A DNA stretch of 64,000 nucleotides from DAOUJI01 sp965224415 (GTDB lineage: Bacteria > Chloroflexota > Dehalococcoidia > Lucifugimonadales > JAGWBF01). Below the pieces are notes generated by a model. That model saw only the letters and a program-made list of their open reading frames with translations. It did not search any database and was not told the origin of the DNA. The DNA lies in contig CBDCZB010000002.1 in the NCBI GenBank assembly GCA_965224415.1, positions 62,001 to 126,000 on the forward strand, written 5' to 3'. Position numbers and translations under genes: made by a program. Positions 39,914 to 47,737 of this stretch are shown piece after piece (the first letter of the stretch is position 1; the number at the start of each line of letters is the position of its first letter).

Positions 39914-40540
39914 ATGCTCGCAACCCACACCATAGACCCCGAAGAGTTGTACACAATTTCGGCGGGCGGATTCAACGCCACCGCCGACGCCTTCGCCCGC
40001 GACGACCGCACCGACGGCCTCTGGTTCGTCTCGATGGTCGGCTCCCAGACCGCGCTCAAGGCCATTTGGGCCTCCCTCCTCAAGCAGCCCCCCGACGTCG
40101 CCCACCTCATCAAAGGCGCGGACGGCATGGCGCTTACCGGCGGCTACCAGCGGTGCCAGATTCCGTACGAGACCGTCGGCACCTGGACGACCAAGATCGC
40201 CCGGCTTCGCGGCTCTGGCGGCTGGCACGCATTGGTATACACGCGGACCGCGGAGTTCAGCTACGAGAAGGACTCCTTCCTGCTGCTGGCGCAGTCGGAG
40301 GAGGACGCCCCTGCGCTCCACCACCGCTTCCTCGACCGGCGCAGCCCGCTGCCCCTGCACGGCTCTTGGGCAGACTGGCTCTGGGAACGGGGCATCGACA
40401 ACGAGGAGATAGTTCCTCTCCAGAGCGTGGGCGTCTCCGCCTACAGGTGCTCCCCCAAGTCCGACAAGCTGAGGGAAGACCTGTCCGACTCCGTGGCGTC
40501 GGGAATGCTCGCGCTGCCCAGGGAGGAGTCCGATGGATAG
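39914..40540 (+). CDS. Hypothetical protein in the DNA-processing operon
   Basis: 208 residues from an ATG with AAGGAG upstream. The sequence is mixed alpha/beta, with WFVSMVGSQTALKAIWASLL and YERKD-like charged stretches, but no motif I recognise. It overlaps the next zinc-finger gene by eight bases. Belongs to the block that is kept together with the methyltransferase and helicase; the role is unknown. Confidence 0.6.
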   Translation: MLATHTIDPEELYTISAGGFNATADAFARDDRTDGLWFVSMVGSQTALKAIWASLLKQPPDVAHLIKGADGMALTGGYQRCQIPYETVGTWTTKIARLRGSGGWHALVYTRTAEFSYEKDSFLLLAQSEEDAPALHHRFLDRRSPLPLHGSWADWLWERGIDNEEIVPLQSVGVSAYRCSPKSDKLREDLSDSVASGMLALPREESDG

Positions 40541-40943
40541 GACGCTTAGGAAGGGCAAGCGCAACAACAAGAGGAGGGGCCAGCGCAACAGCGGGGTCTG
40601 GGAGCGGTTCTGCCCCGACGGGAAGACCTGCCGATTCTGCCCCCACGACGGCTCGCAGCACCTGGTCTCTTCGGCACAACCCCACTTCTTCAGACCGGCG
40701 ACGGAGGCGGAACGGCGCGACCCCTCGGTCATGCTCTACCGCCACACACCGCCTAAGGGCAGCTCGGCACTGGTGCGGCGCATCACCGTCGCCAACCGCG
40801 CCGAGCTCATCACCGCCTACTGTGTGCCGTGCGCCGAGAGCATCGGCACGGCCCAAGTGCTGTGCTACCAGCGCAACCTGGCTGTAGGCGAGGTGGTCGG
40901 ACTGGAGAGGAACGGCCACAAGGACGCCGCAATCGCCGCCTGA
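40533..40943 (+). CDS. Small cysteine-rich (zinc-binding) protein
   Basis: 136 residues. A basic N-terminus (KGKRNNKRRGQRN) precedes CPDGKTCRFCPHDGSQH and a distal CVPCAESIG, suggesting one or two zinc sites. The overall pattern fits a nucleic-acid-binding accessory protein, but no family is recognised. It starts inside the preceding gene and is followed by the methyltransferase. Confidence 0.6.
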   Translation: MDRTLRKGKRNNKRRGQRNSGVWERFCPDGKTCRFCPHDGSQHLVSSAQPHFFRPATEAERRDPSVMLYRHTPPKGSSALVRRITVANRAELITAYCVPCAESIGTAQVLCYQRNLAVGEVVGLERNGHKDAAIAA

Positions 40944-40978
40944 GGGCGGCGCAACAAAGAATTGAAAGGAGACATGAC

Positions 40979-42016
40979 ATGAGACTAGCAGCCCAAGCCA
41001 AAGGGGGATACTACCCCACGCCCGAGAGGGTGGTGGACCTGATAGCCGACCTGATCCACACCCCCACCGGCTACTACTACAGGGACCGGGAGACCCTGCG
41101 CGTCCTCGATCCCTGCTGCGGGGCCGGGGACGCCCTCCAGAGGCTGGCCGAGCGCCTCGACCGGCCCAACGCCATCCCCATAGAGACCTACGGCGTGGAA
41201 CTGCACCGGGACCGGGCGCAGGAGGCCGAGAAACGGCTTCACCGGACCCTGGCCTCGGACCTCTTCGCCACGTCGATAGCCAACGGTGCCTTCGGCCTCG
41301 CGCTGGTCAATCCGCCCTATGATTGGGACTCGGAAGACAAGCGGGTGGAACATAGCTTCCTCACCCATTGCACCAGGTACCTGGCCGAGAGCGGCCTGCT
41401 GGTGTTCATCGTGCCAAGGCAGCGCCTCTCGTACTCGGCCCGCTACCTGTCCACCCATTACGGGCGGATGCGGTGCTGGGCCTTCCCAGTCCCTGAGCGG
41501 GAGCTGTTCGACCAGGTCGTGCTCATGGCCTACCGCAAGGCGGACCCCGTACCCGACGCTGCCGCCGAGAGCATGGTGATGGAGTGGTCCCTGGGGGAGC
41601 CGGAGCCCCTGCGCTCCTATCCCTACCCGGAGTACACCCCCGCCACCACTCCCAGCGGCGACATTCTGTTCGCTACGCGGACGGTGGACCCCATCGCTGC
41701 GGCTGCCGAAGCCAGGCGGACGGGGCTGTGGGCAAGCACGGAGATAACCGACACCCTCTGGCCCGCCAGGGACAACCGCACACGCCCGCTCATGCCACTG
41801 CGCAGGGGACACATGGCGATGCTCGTCGCGGCGGGCTTCCTCGACAACCTCGTCCTCGAATCCGAGGGACGGCGCATCCTGGTCAAGGGCAAGACCTCGA
41901 AGGAGATGGTCCTGGTGGAGGACACGCCGGAGAAGGAGACCTACCGCGAGCGGCTCAAGACCACCGTCGTCTCCCTCGACCTGGGCGACGGCGAGATCGT
42001 CGAGATCGCTGCGTAG
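40979..42016 (+). CDS. DUF6094-like SAM-dependent methyltransferase
   Basis: 345 residues from the ATG at 40979 (AAAGGAG upstream). KGGYYPTPERVVDLIADL opens the protein, LDPCCGAGDALQRLA is the SAM-binding motif I, and LVNPPYDW is the N-P-P-Y catalytic motif of amino-methyltransferases. It resembles the DUF6094 methyltransferases of ICEs and megaplasmids, which may protect element DNA from host restriction. The recognition site cannot be read. Coupled with the helicase two genes on. Confidence 0.8.
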   Translation: MRLAAQAKGGYYPTPERVVDLIADLIHTPTGYYYRDRETLRVLDPCCGAGDALQRLAERLDRPNAIPIETYGVELHRDRAQEAEKRLHRTLASDLFATSIANGAFGLALVNPPYDWDSEDKRVEHSFLTHCTRYLAESGLLVFIVPRQRLSYSARYLSTHYGRMRCWAFPVPERELFDQVVLMAYRKADPVPDAAAESMVMEWSLGEPEPLRSYPYPEYTPATTPSGDILFATRTVDPIAAAAEARRTGLWASTEITDTLWPARDNRTRPLMPLRRGHMAMLVAAGFLDNLVLESEGRRILVKGKTSKEMVLVEDTPEKETYRERLKTTVVSLDLGDGEIVEIAA

Positions 42017-42017
42017 A

Positions 42018-42082
42018 CGGCTGTAACTCAGCCGCAAACCACGAGGCCCTGCTTTGTCCTGTCACGGGACGGCGGGGCCTCG
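42018..42082 (+). promoter_or_regulatory. Repeated two-hairpin leader, copy M7
   Basis: Hairpin I: CGGCTG/CAGCCG (42018-42034). Hairpin II: CGAGGCC/GGCCTCG (42042-42082) with inner GTCC-TGTCAC-GGGAC. It has both hairpins, with arms covarying from the GGGGCC type. Confidence 0.65.
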
Positions 42083-42131
42083 CCTCGTTTCGGGCGCAAC
42101 ACACCCTACATAAGGAAAGGAAGGTGAGCAC

Positions 42132-42322
42132 ATGCAGACGACCATGACGTTGGAATCCGCCGCTGCGGGCAGCCCATCCTGCCCGGAGAACCGGCCATGC
42201 AGACCGCCTCGGTGGACATCGTAGACGGTCGGGCCGTCTCCTCGCCGGTGAAGGCATACCACCTCAGTGGTCGCTGCTACCAGGACGCCAGGTCAAGACG
42301 ACCCATTCCCAGGGCTGCATAG
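42132..42322 (+). pseudogene. Small zinc-ribbon-like gene, apparently frameshifted
   Basis: A well-placed ATG (GGAAGGTGAGCAC upstream) opens a 30-codon frame that stops early, while the +2 frame downstream reads R-C-G-Q-P-I-L-P-G-E-P and then about 40 codons to a TAG at 42320. The sequence C-G-x-P-I-L-P-G-E is like small zinc-ribbon proteins. A frame change near 42145-42165 would join the two; otherwise only the 42-codon ATG frame at 42197 is real. Confidence 0.35.
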
Positions 42323-42323
42323 A

Positions 42324-42390
42324 CGGCTCGCGCAGAGCCGCATCCAACGAGGCCTCGTCTGTTCCCGATCGGGGGGACGGCGGGGCCTCG
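42324..42390 (+). promoter_or_regulatory. Repeated two-hairpin leader, copy M8
   Basis: Hairpin I: CGGCTC/GAGCCG (42324-42340). Hairpin II: CGAGGCC/GGCCTCG (42348-42390). Like M7 it carries AGACGGCT then CCGCA and ACGAGGCC, before the helicase gene. Confidence 0.65.
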
Positions 42391-42439
42391 CTTCGTTTTG
42401 GACTGAACGCAACACCCTCACATAAGGAAGGAGAAAAAC

Positions 42440-44824
42440 ATGAACCTCGGAGAGTTTATCGACACCTACAAGGAGGCCATCGCCCAGCGGGTGGTGGAGT
42501 CCTACCCGCCGCTCTACCACCCCTCGGAGAACGGCGGGACGCTGCCCCGCCTGCTCCGCACCCCCCTGGGGGCGCAGGGGGACGCCATCAGGGGAGCGGC
42601 CCTCTCCCTCGAAGCCCACCGGGGAACGACGGTGGTGGGCGAGATGGGCACGGGCAAGACCTTCATCGGCGCTGCGGCGGCGCACATGGCGGGCTTCCGG
42701 CGCATCCTGGTGCTCTGCCCACCCCACCTGGTGCCCAAGTGGAAGCGGGAGGTGGAGCAGACGGTTCCCCTGGCAAGGGCCGCCGTCGTCACCTCCATCA
42801 CCGACCTGGAGAAGCTCAGGCTCTCCATCGGCTCCGGACCCCTGTTCGCGGTGATGAGCCGGGAGCGGGCCAAGCTGTCCTATCGCTGGCAGGCCGCCGT
42901 CATCCAGCGGTGGGCCACCTCCAGGGGCAGGCTCATCAGGGACGAGGAGACAGGCGAGCCGTTCCAGGTTCCCTGCTGTCCCGACTGCACCGCCCAGATC
43001 ACGGACAAGGACGGCGTCCCCCTGACCGACGCCGACCTGAATCGCAGGAGGCACATCTGCTCCGCCTGCGGCTCTCCCCTCTGGCAGGCCGACAAGTCCG
43101 GCCCGAAGAGGTATCCGCTGGCGGACTACGTGAAGCACCACATGAGGGGCTTCTTCGACCTGCTGATAACTGATGAGGTCCATGAGTACAAGGGGCGCGG
43201 CTCTGCCCAGGGCATCGCGGCGGGAGTCCTCGCAGACGCCTGCGGCAAGTCCCTCTCCCTGAGCGGCACCCTGATGGGCGGCTACAGCTCGACGCTGTTC
43301 CACCTCCTCTACAGGTTTAGCCCGGAGATTCGCTCCGAGTTCGGGCGCTCCGAGGAGGGGCGCTGGATCGAGCGGTACGGCTTCGTCGAGCACTCCATCG
43401 GCAAGCCCGACGACGAGTCGATGGAGGACGGGCGCAACAGCAGGCGCAAGAAGTTTCGCAAGGTGGTAAGGGAGAGGCCGGGGCTCGCCCCATCAGCCCT
43501 CTTCCATCTCATCGGCAACACCATCTTCCTCCGCCTCTCCGACGTTGCATCGGGGCTGCCGGACTACACCGAGCAGATACTCCTGTCCTCGATGGACGCG
43601 GAGAAGGACGCGACGGACTACTCCCAGCGCAGCGCCTACAACAAGGTGTTCGAGGAGCTTCGCAAGGAGCTGGCGGAGGCCCTCAAGAGCGGCTCCAAGC
43701 GGCTGCTCGCCACCTACCTGCAAACGTTGTTGGCGTACCCGGACGGGTGCACCAAGGGGGAGACGGTCTTCGACCCCAGGAGCGGCGACATCATCGTCCA
43801 GGTGCCGCCCCTCTCCGAGAGCAAGCTATACCCGAAGGAGCAGGCGCTCATCGACCTGGTGGCCGCCGAGCGGATGGAGGGCCGCCGGGTGCTGGTCTAC
43901 GTCACCCACACGGGGACCCGGGACATCACCGGGCGCATGGACGACATCCTCACCCGGCACGGCTTCCGGGTGGCGGTGATGAAGGCCGACGCCGTGGCCC
44001 CCGACAAGCGGGAGAAGTGGGTCGCGGACAAGGTCAAGCAGGGCATCGACGTCCTCATCTGCCACCCCAGGCTGGTGCAGACCGGCCTCGACCTCATCGA
44101 CTTCCCGACCATAGTTTGGGATGAGATAGATTACTCGGTATACGTGATGAGGCAGGCGTCGCGGCGGTCGTGGCGCATCGGGCAGACCCGCCCGGTCAAG
44201 GTGGTGTTCATGTCCTACCGCAACACCCTACAGGCCGACGCCCTCAAGCTGGTGGCGAAGAAGCTGCAGAGCTCCCTCGCCGTCGAGGGCGAGCTGCCGG
44301 AGGACGGGCTTGCCGCCTTTGGCGACGACGGCGACGACATGATGATGGCCCTGGCCCGCAAGCTTGTCAGCGGCGAGGAGGAAGAGGACGAAGCCGAGAC
44401 GGTGGAGGAGGTCTTCGCCCAGGCGCGGAACGCCGAGGCCACCGCCGAGGAGCTGTTGGTGGACGACGGCTGGAAGGTTGTCGAGGTCGAGCCTGAGGCC
44501 GCCCCGGTCAATGGCAACGGGGCCAATGGCAACGACCACCACGCCAACGGCATCGGGCCGACGGTCGAGCTTGTCCTGGGCAACGGCCGCCACGCCGATG
44601 GAAACGGGGCCAACGGTAGCGACCACACTCCGATTCCAGTCAACGGGAATGGAAACCATGAGGAGGCCCCGGAGTCGCAGCAGTCGCTGTTCTCCTGGGC
44701 GGAGTTCATGGCCGAGGAGCCGGTGAAGCCCAGGGGCCGCAAGGCCCAGGGCCCGTCACTGTCCCTGTTCGCGTGGGCGGTGGAACAGGAGCGGGAGGAG
44801 GAGCCGGTCGGCGCGGGGCGCTAG
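42440..44824 (+). CDS. SNF2/SF2-type helicase with zinc insertion
   Basis: 794 residues. Walker A (VVGEMGTGKTF) is at about residues 66-76 and the DEVH box near 247-250; helicase C follows with ALIDLVAAERMEGRRVLVYV and the closing RQASRRSWRIGQTRPV (motif VI). A four-cysteine insert (CCPDC near 178 and ICSACG near 205) lies between the two ATPase motifs. The last 110 residues are acidic then Asn/Gly-rich (NGNGANGN). The family of such DEAD/SNF2-like helicases with a Cys cluster is common on ICEs and phages. It may unwind element DNA for replication or transfer. Confidence 0.85.
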   Translation: MNLGEFIDTYKEAIAQRVVESYPPLYHPSENGGTLPRLLRTPLGAQGDAIRGAALSLEAHRGTTVVGEMGTGKTFIGAAAAHMAGFRRILVLCPPHLVPKWKREVEQTVPLARAAVVTSITDLEKLRLSIGSGPLFAVMSRERAKLSYRWQAAVIQRWATSRGRLIRDEETGEPFQVPCCPDCTAQITDKDGVPLTDADLNRRRHICSACGSPLWQADKSGPKRYPLADYVKHHMRGFFDLLITDEVHEYKGRGSAQGIAAGVLADACGKSLSLSGTLMGGYSSTLFHLLYRFSPEIRSEFGRSEEGRWIERYGFVEHSIGKPDDESMEDGRNSRRKKFRKVVRERPGLAPSALFHLIGNTIFLRLSDVASGLPDYTEQILLSSMDAEKDATDYSQRSAYNKVFEELRKELAEALKSGSKRLLATYLQTLLAYPDGCTKGETVFDPRSGDIIVQVPPLSESKLYPKEQALIDLVAAERMEGRRVLVYVTHTGTRDITGRMDDILTRHGFRVAVMKADAVAPDKREKWVADKVKQGIDVLICHPRLVQTGLDLIDFPTIVWDEIDYSVYVMRQASRRSWRIGQTRPVKVVFMSYRNTLQADALKLVAKKLQSSLAVEGELPEDGLAAFGDDGDDMMMALARKLVSGEEEEDEAETVEEVFAQARNAEATAEELLVDDGWKVVEVEPEAAPVNGNGANGNDHHANGIGPTVELVLGNGRHADGNGANGSDHTPIPVNGNGNHEEAPESQQSLFSWAEFMAEEPVKPRGRKAQGPSLSLFAWAVEQEREEEPVGAGR

Positions 44825-44837
44825 ACCGCAAGATAAT

Positions 44838-44872
44838 GGGGGAAGGACACCGCGATTGCAGTGTCCTTCCCC
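44838..44872 (+). terminator. Strong hairpin after the helicase gene
   Basis: 12-base perfect stem GGGGAAGGACAC / GTGTCCTTCCCC with a 10-base loop, 14 bases after the stop codon. No T-tract follows, so it may need Rho or act as an RNA-stabilising end. Confidence 0.75.
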
Positions 44873-45043
44873 TAGAGCGCTCCTGATGTACGGTCTTTTT
44901 TGTGTGTTCACTCGGCCGACGTTGGGGGCAACCTTCCCGGAGCTTCCATGTATGGAGCCTTTTTGCGTTTCCGATCTCCACGCGGCGGGGCCGCGAAGCC
45001 CGGTGAACCGGTTCGGGCTGCTCCTTGGGGAACACGTCACCGC

Positions 45044-45075
45044 TTGACAAATTGCCTAATGAACGGTGATGATAA
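45044..45075 (+). promoter_or_regulatory. Candidate promoter of the FN3/protease gene
   Basis: TTGACA at 45044-45049, then TGATGA/TGATAA at 45067-45075, 17-20 bases later. About 55 bases before the ATG at 45131. Confidence 0.45.
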
Positions 45076-45130
45076 ACTACCTTCTCTTATGGTTTCTTCC
45101 AGTTCACATTGAGAGTATGGTAAAAATAGA

Positions 45131-47662
45131 ATGATACATAGAACCATTTTCCTCGCCGCTACAGCGATTCTTCTTCTTGTTTCCGTATCTGTATTTGTGA
45201 CAACTGCCCAAGCGGATGGGTCCATCCCAGACGTGGACACCGCAGAACGCGATGATGTGGTCCCAGAGGACGAGGGAGACGAGGACGCCAGTGGGCAGGG
45301 TGGAACGCCCCTCCCAGGCGTGGACACCGCAGAATGCGACGACGTGGTCCCGGAGGACGAGGGAGAAGGACGCGCCGCCAGGAGTGCGGCGACAGCGCCT
45401 GCCCCGACTGGCCTCAAGGCTACCGCATCCACCGACACCAGCGTCAGCCTGAGTTGGACGGCGGTAACCGACGCAGGCGCCTACAAGGTCGAGTACCGTA
45501 AGAGCGGCTCCACCACCTGGCGCCACGCCGGTTACGTGTACTCAGGCGCCTCGGACAAGGTGGATGGGCTGGACTGCAACACCACCTACCACTTCCAGGT
45601 TCGCGCCCGTGGAGATGGCTCGCCCTATTCCTATAGATACAGCGACCCCTCAACCAGCGTGTCGAAGAAGACGGGCCAATGTAGAGCGCCTGCCCCGACT
45701 GGCCTCAAGGCTACCGCATCCACCGACACCAGCGTCAGCCTGAGTTGGACGGCGGTAACCGACGCAGGCGCCTACAAGGTCGAGTACCGTAAGAGCGGCT
45801 CCACCACCTGGCGCCACGCCGGTTACGTGTACTCAGGCGCCTCGGACAAGGTGGATGGGCTGGACTGCAACACCACCTACCACTTCCAGGTTCGCGCCCG
45901 TGGAGATGGCTCGCCCTATTCCTATAGATACAGCGACCCCTCAACCAGCGTGTCGAAGAAGACCAGATCGTGTTCGCCGGTCTCGCTTCCATCGCCGCCA
46001 GCGCCTTCCGGCCTCAAGGCTACGGCTTCCACCCAGTCCAGCGTGAGCCTGAATTGGAGTTCTGTGACCAATGCGTACCGCTACAAGCTGGAGCGTCGCA
46101 CGGGGACCACCGGCTCCTGGGCCACGGTGGGTTCCGAGACCAGTGGCACGAGCAAGACGGCGAGCGGGCTGTCCTGCGGCACGACCTACTACTTCAGGGT
46201 GAGTGCTCGCGGAGACGGGTCGTCCTACTCGACGACCTTCGGCGCAACGTCGTCGAGCGTGTCGAAGAAGGCCTCGACGTGTCCGAACAGCGCCCCTACG
46301 TTTGGGGCTTCGAGCTACAGCTTCAATGTTCAAGAAGACGCATCGAATGGCGCTCTGGTCGGCACGGTGTCTGCGACGGATCCAGACACCGGCGACACGG
46401 TGTCGTACTCGATTACCGGCGGGAACAGCGCCGGCAAGTTCGCCATCGATTCCGGCTCCGGGCGCATCACGGTTAAGAGCGGCCTCGATCACGAGACGAC
46501 CGCATCCTACAGCCTGGCTGTGCAGGCGAGCGACAGGAGAGGCAGCACCGACACAGCCACCGTCAGCATTTCGGTGACGAACGTGATCAACGTCACGGCT
46601 ATCGGCGACAACGAAGGAACCACGGCATCGATAACTACGACCGACGCCAGTGCGCGGTTTGACCTCGACCTCGATGTGCAGAGTGGCCGTGCCTACGTGG
46701 TCAGGATACAGGCTGTGGTTTCGGGCAAATTGGTCCCGGTGGTCAGTATCAGCAATGTCGGGGCCGATACGCTCCCAGGCTATCAATATCTTGGAACCGG
46801 GCAGATCGTATGGGTCGAAACTGGGACTGCTCCAAAGAGCCGCCGCGTCGTCTTGGACGTGCGAGGTCCCTCCGGCCTTACAGGCTACAGAGTCTCCATA
46901 TCAAAGCCCGACTTCGCATTCACCGCGCGTCCGACAGCCAATGTTTCGTCCGGCGAACTACGGCTGACCCAGCTGCGGGTCCTTAACAGCTCTGGAAGAG
47001 GGTCGGACGATGACGACAGCAGCATCAAGGTGTCTTGCGGCAATCCAGGGAACCCAGAAGAAAGAGGAGGTTGGCAAAATCATGGCTTCGACTCCATGGG
47101 ATCCGGCGGCAACTTTGTCGGGAGTGGTAAGAGCCATCAGTTCGATCTCACTACGATCTGCCGCGGGGTGGGGCCGGAACCTAATGATGACGTAGACGTC
47201 TACGTTCGGCTCCATGCGAAGAGAGCCTGCCGTTCCGGGTGGACAGGCGGCTGCATAAGCGATAAGCGCGAACATTCGGATCAGACCCTGCGCCTGAGGG
47301 TCACGTTTGACCGGCAGCGTGGATTCACGACGCTGTGGCACAGGCCCTCCGAGATAGTGGGCGGGTTGCAAATGAGCACCCAGCCAGACGGTTCTTGCAC
47401 GGCCAGCTTCTCACTGCATCTCAGGCCCGTCTCCGCCGCTGCCATTTCCACACACGGAACGAGACCATTTCAAGCAGTATCGACGACGGAGCATTGTACC
47501 GATACGACCAGCACGTGGAGATTCGGGACGTCGCTGGGAGCAGTTGGAGACGAGCTATTCAACAGTGTTCCTATTGGAACCACACTACCGGCGACGCCGT
47601 TCAGGGGATGCGCCATAGCGGGTTACCCACAAGTAGAACCAGATTGCCGCAAAGGCGACTAG
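45131..47662 (+). CDS. Exported FN3/cadherin-repeat protein, 5' part of an interrupted protease gene
   Basis: 843 residues. A signal peptide (FLAATAILLLVSVSVF, cleavage near AQADG) is followed by an acidic linker, three FN3 domains (about residues 90-180, 187-277, 290-375; the first two are identical copies) and a cadherin-like domain (FNVQEDASNGALVGTVSATD). After about 250 residues of beta-rich sequence, TTEHCTD carries the catalytic histidine of a trypsin-like protease and EPDCRKGD its aspartate. The frame then hits TAG at 47660. The protease continues in the same frame (see 47738), so this is the N-terminal part of one large surface protein, probably interrupted. Confidence 0.75.
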   Translation: MIHRTIFLAATAILLLVSVSVFVTTAQADGSIPDVDTAERDDVVPEDEGDEDASGQGGTPLPGVDTAECDDVVPEDEGEGRAARSAATAPAPTGLKATASTDTSVSLSWTAVTDAGAYKVEYRKSGSTTWRHAGYVYSGASDKVDGLDCNTTYHFQVRARGDGSPYSYRYSDPSTSVSKKTGQCRAPAPTGLKATASTDTSVSLSWTAVTDAGAYKVEYRKSGSTTWRHAGYVYSGASDKVDGLDCNTTYHFQVRARGDGSPYSYRYSDPSTSVSKKTRSCSPVSLPSPPAPSGLKATASTQSSVSLNWSSVTNAYRYKLERRTGTTGSWATVGSETSGTSKTASGLSCGTTYYFRVSARGDGSSYSTTFGATSSSVSKKASTCPNSAPTFGASSYSFNVQEDASNGALVGTVSATDPDTGDTVSYSITGGNSAGKFAIDSGSGRITVKSGLDHETTASYSLAVQASDRRGSTDTATVSISVTNVINVTAIGDNEGTTASITTTDASARFDLDLDVQSGRAYVVRIQAVVSGKLVPVVSISNVGADTLPGYQYLGTGQIVWVETGTAPKSRRVVLDVRGPSGLTGYRVSISKPDFAFTARPTANVSSGELRLTQLRVLNSSGRGSDDDDSSIKVSCGNPGNPEERGGWQNHGFDSMGSGGNFVGSGKSHQFDLTTICRGVGPEPNDDVDVYVRLHAKRACRSGWTGGCISDKREHSDQTLRLRVTFDRQRGFTTLWHRPSEIVGGLQMSTQPDGSCTASFSLHLRPVSAAAISTHGTRPFQAVSTTEHCTDTTSTWRFGTSLGAVGDELFNSVPIGTTLPATPFRGCAIAGYPQVEPDCRKGD
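45394..45963 (+). repeat. 279-base perfect tandem duplication of an FN3 domain
   Basis: 45394-45672 and 45685-45963 appear identical, separated by 12 bases. It is in frame (291-base period), so it duplicates one FN3 module. Identity at silent sites shows a recent event, though assembly error cannot be excluded. Confidence 0.85.
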
Positions 47663-47737
47663 GCATACGCTCGTGGGCACAGCAATCTATCTCCCAATGC
47701 CATCTCTTTCGGAGACGGACGAGTCTTCAAGCCGGTC

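Larger units (their letters stand above)
44825..45130. other. Intergenic region before the cargo genes
   Basis: 306 gene-free bases. Besides the hairpin at 44838 it holds TTCCAT-GT-ATGGAG followed by CCTTTTTG at 44944-44966, a likely second terminator, and a consensus TTGACA at 45044. It separates the conserved transfer module from the cargo. Confidence 0.6.

Noticed and set aside
47660..47662. Selenocysteine or pyrrolysine recoding at the TAG
   Set aside because: Selenocysteine uses TGA; no pyrrolysine genes are visible in this window, and nonsense mutation or read error is simpler.
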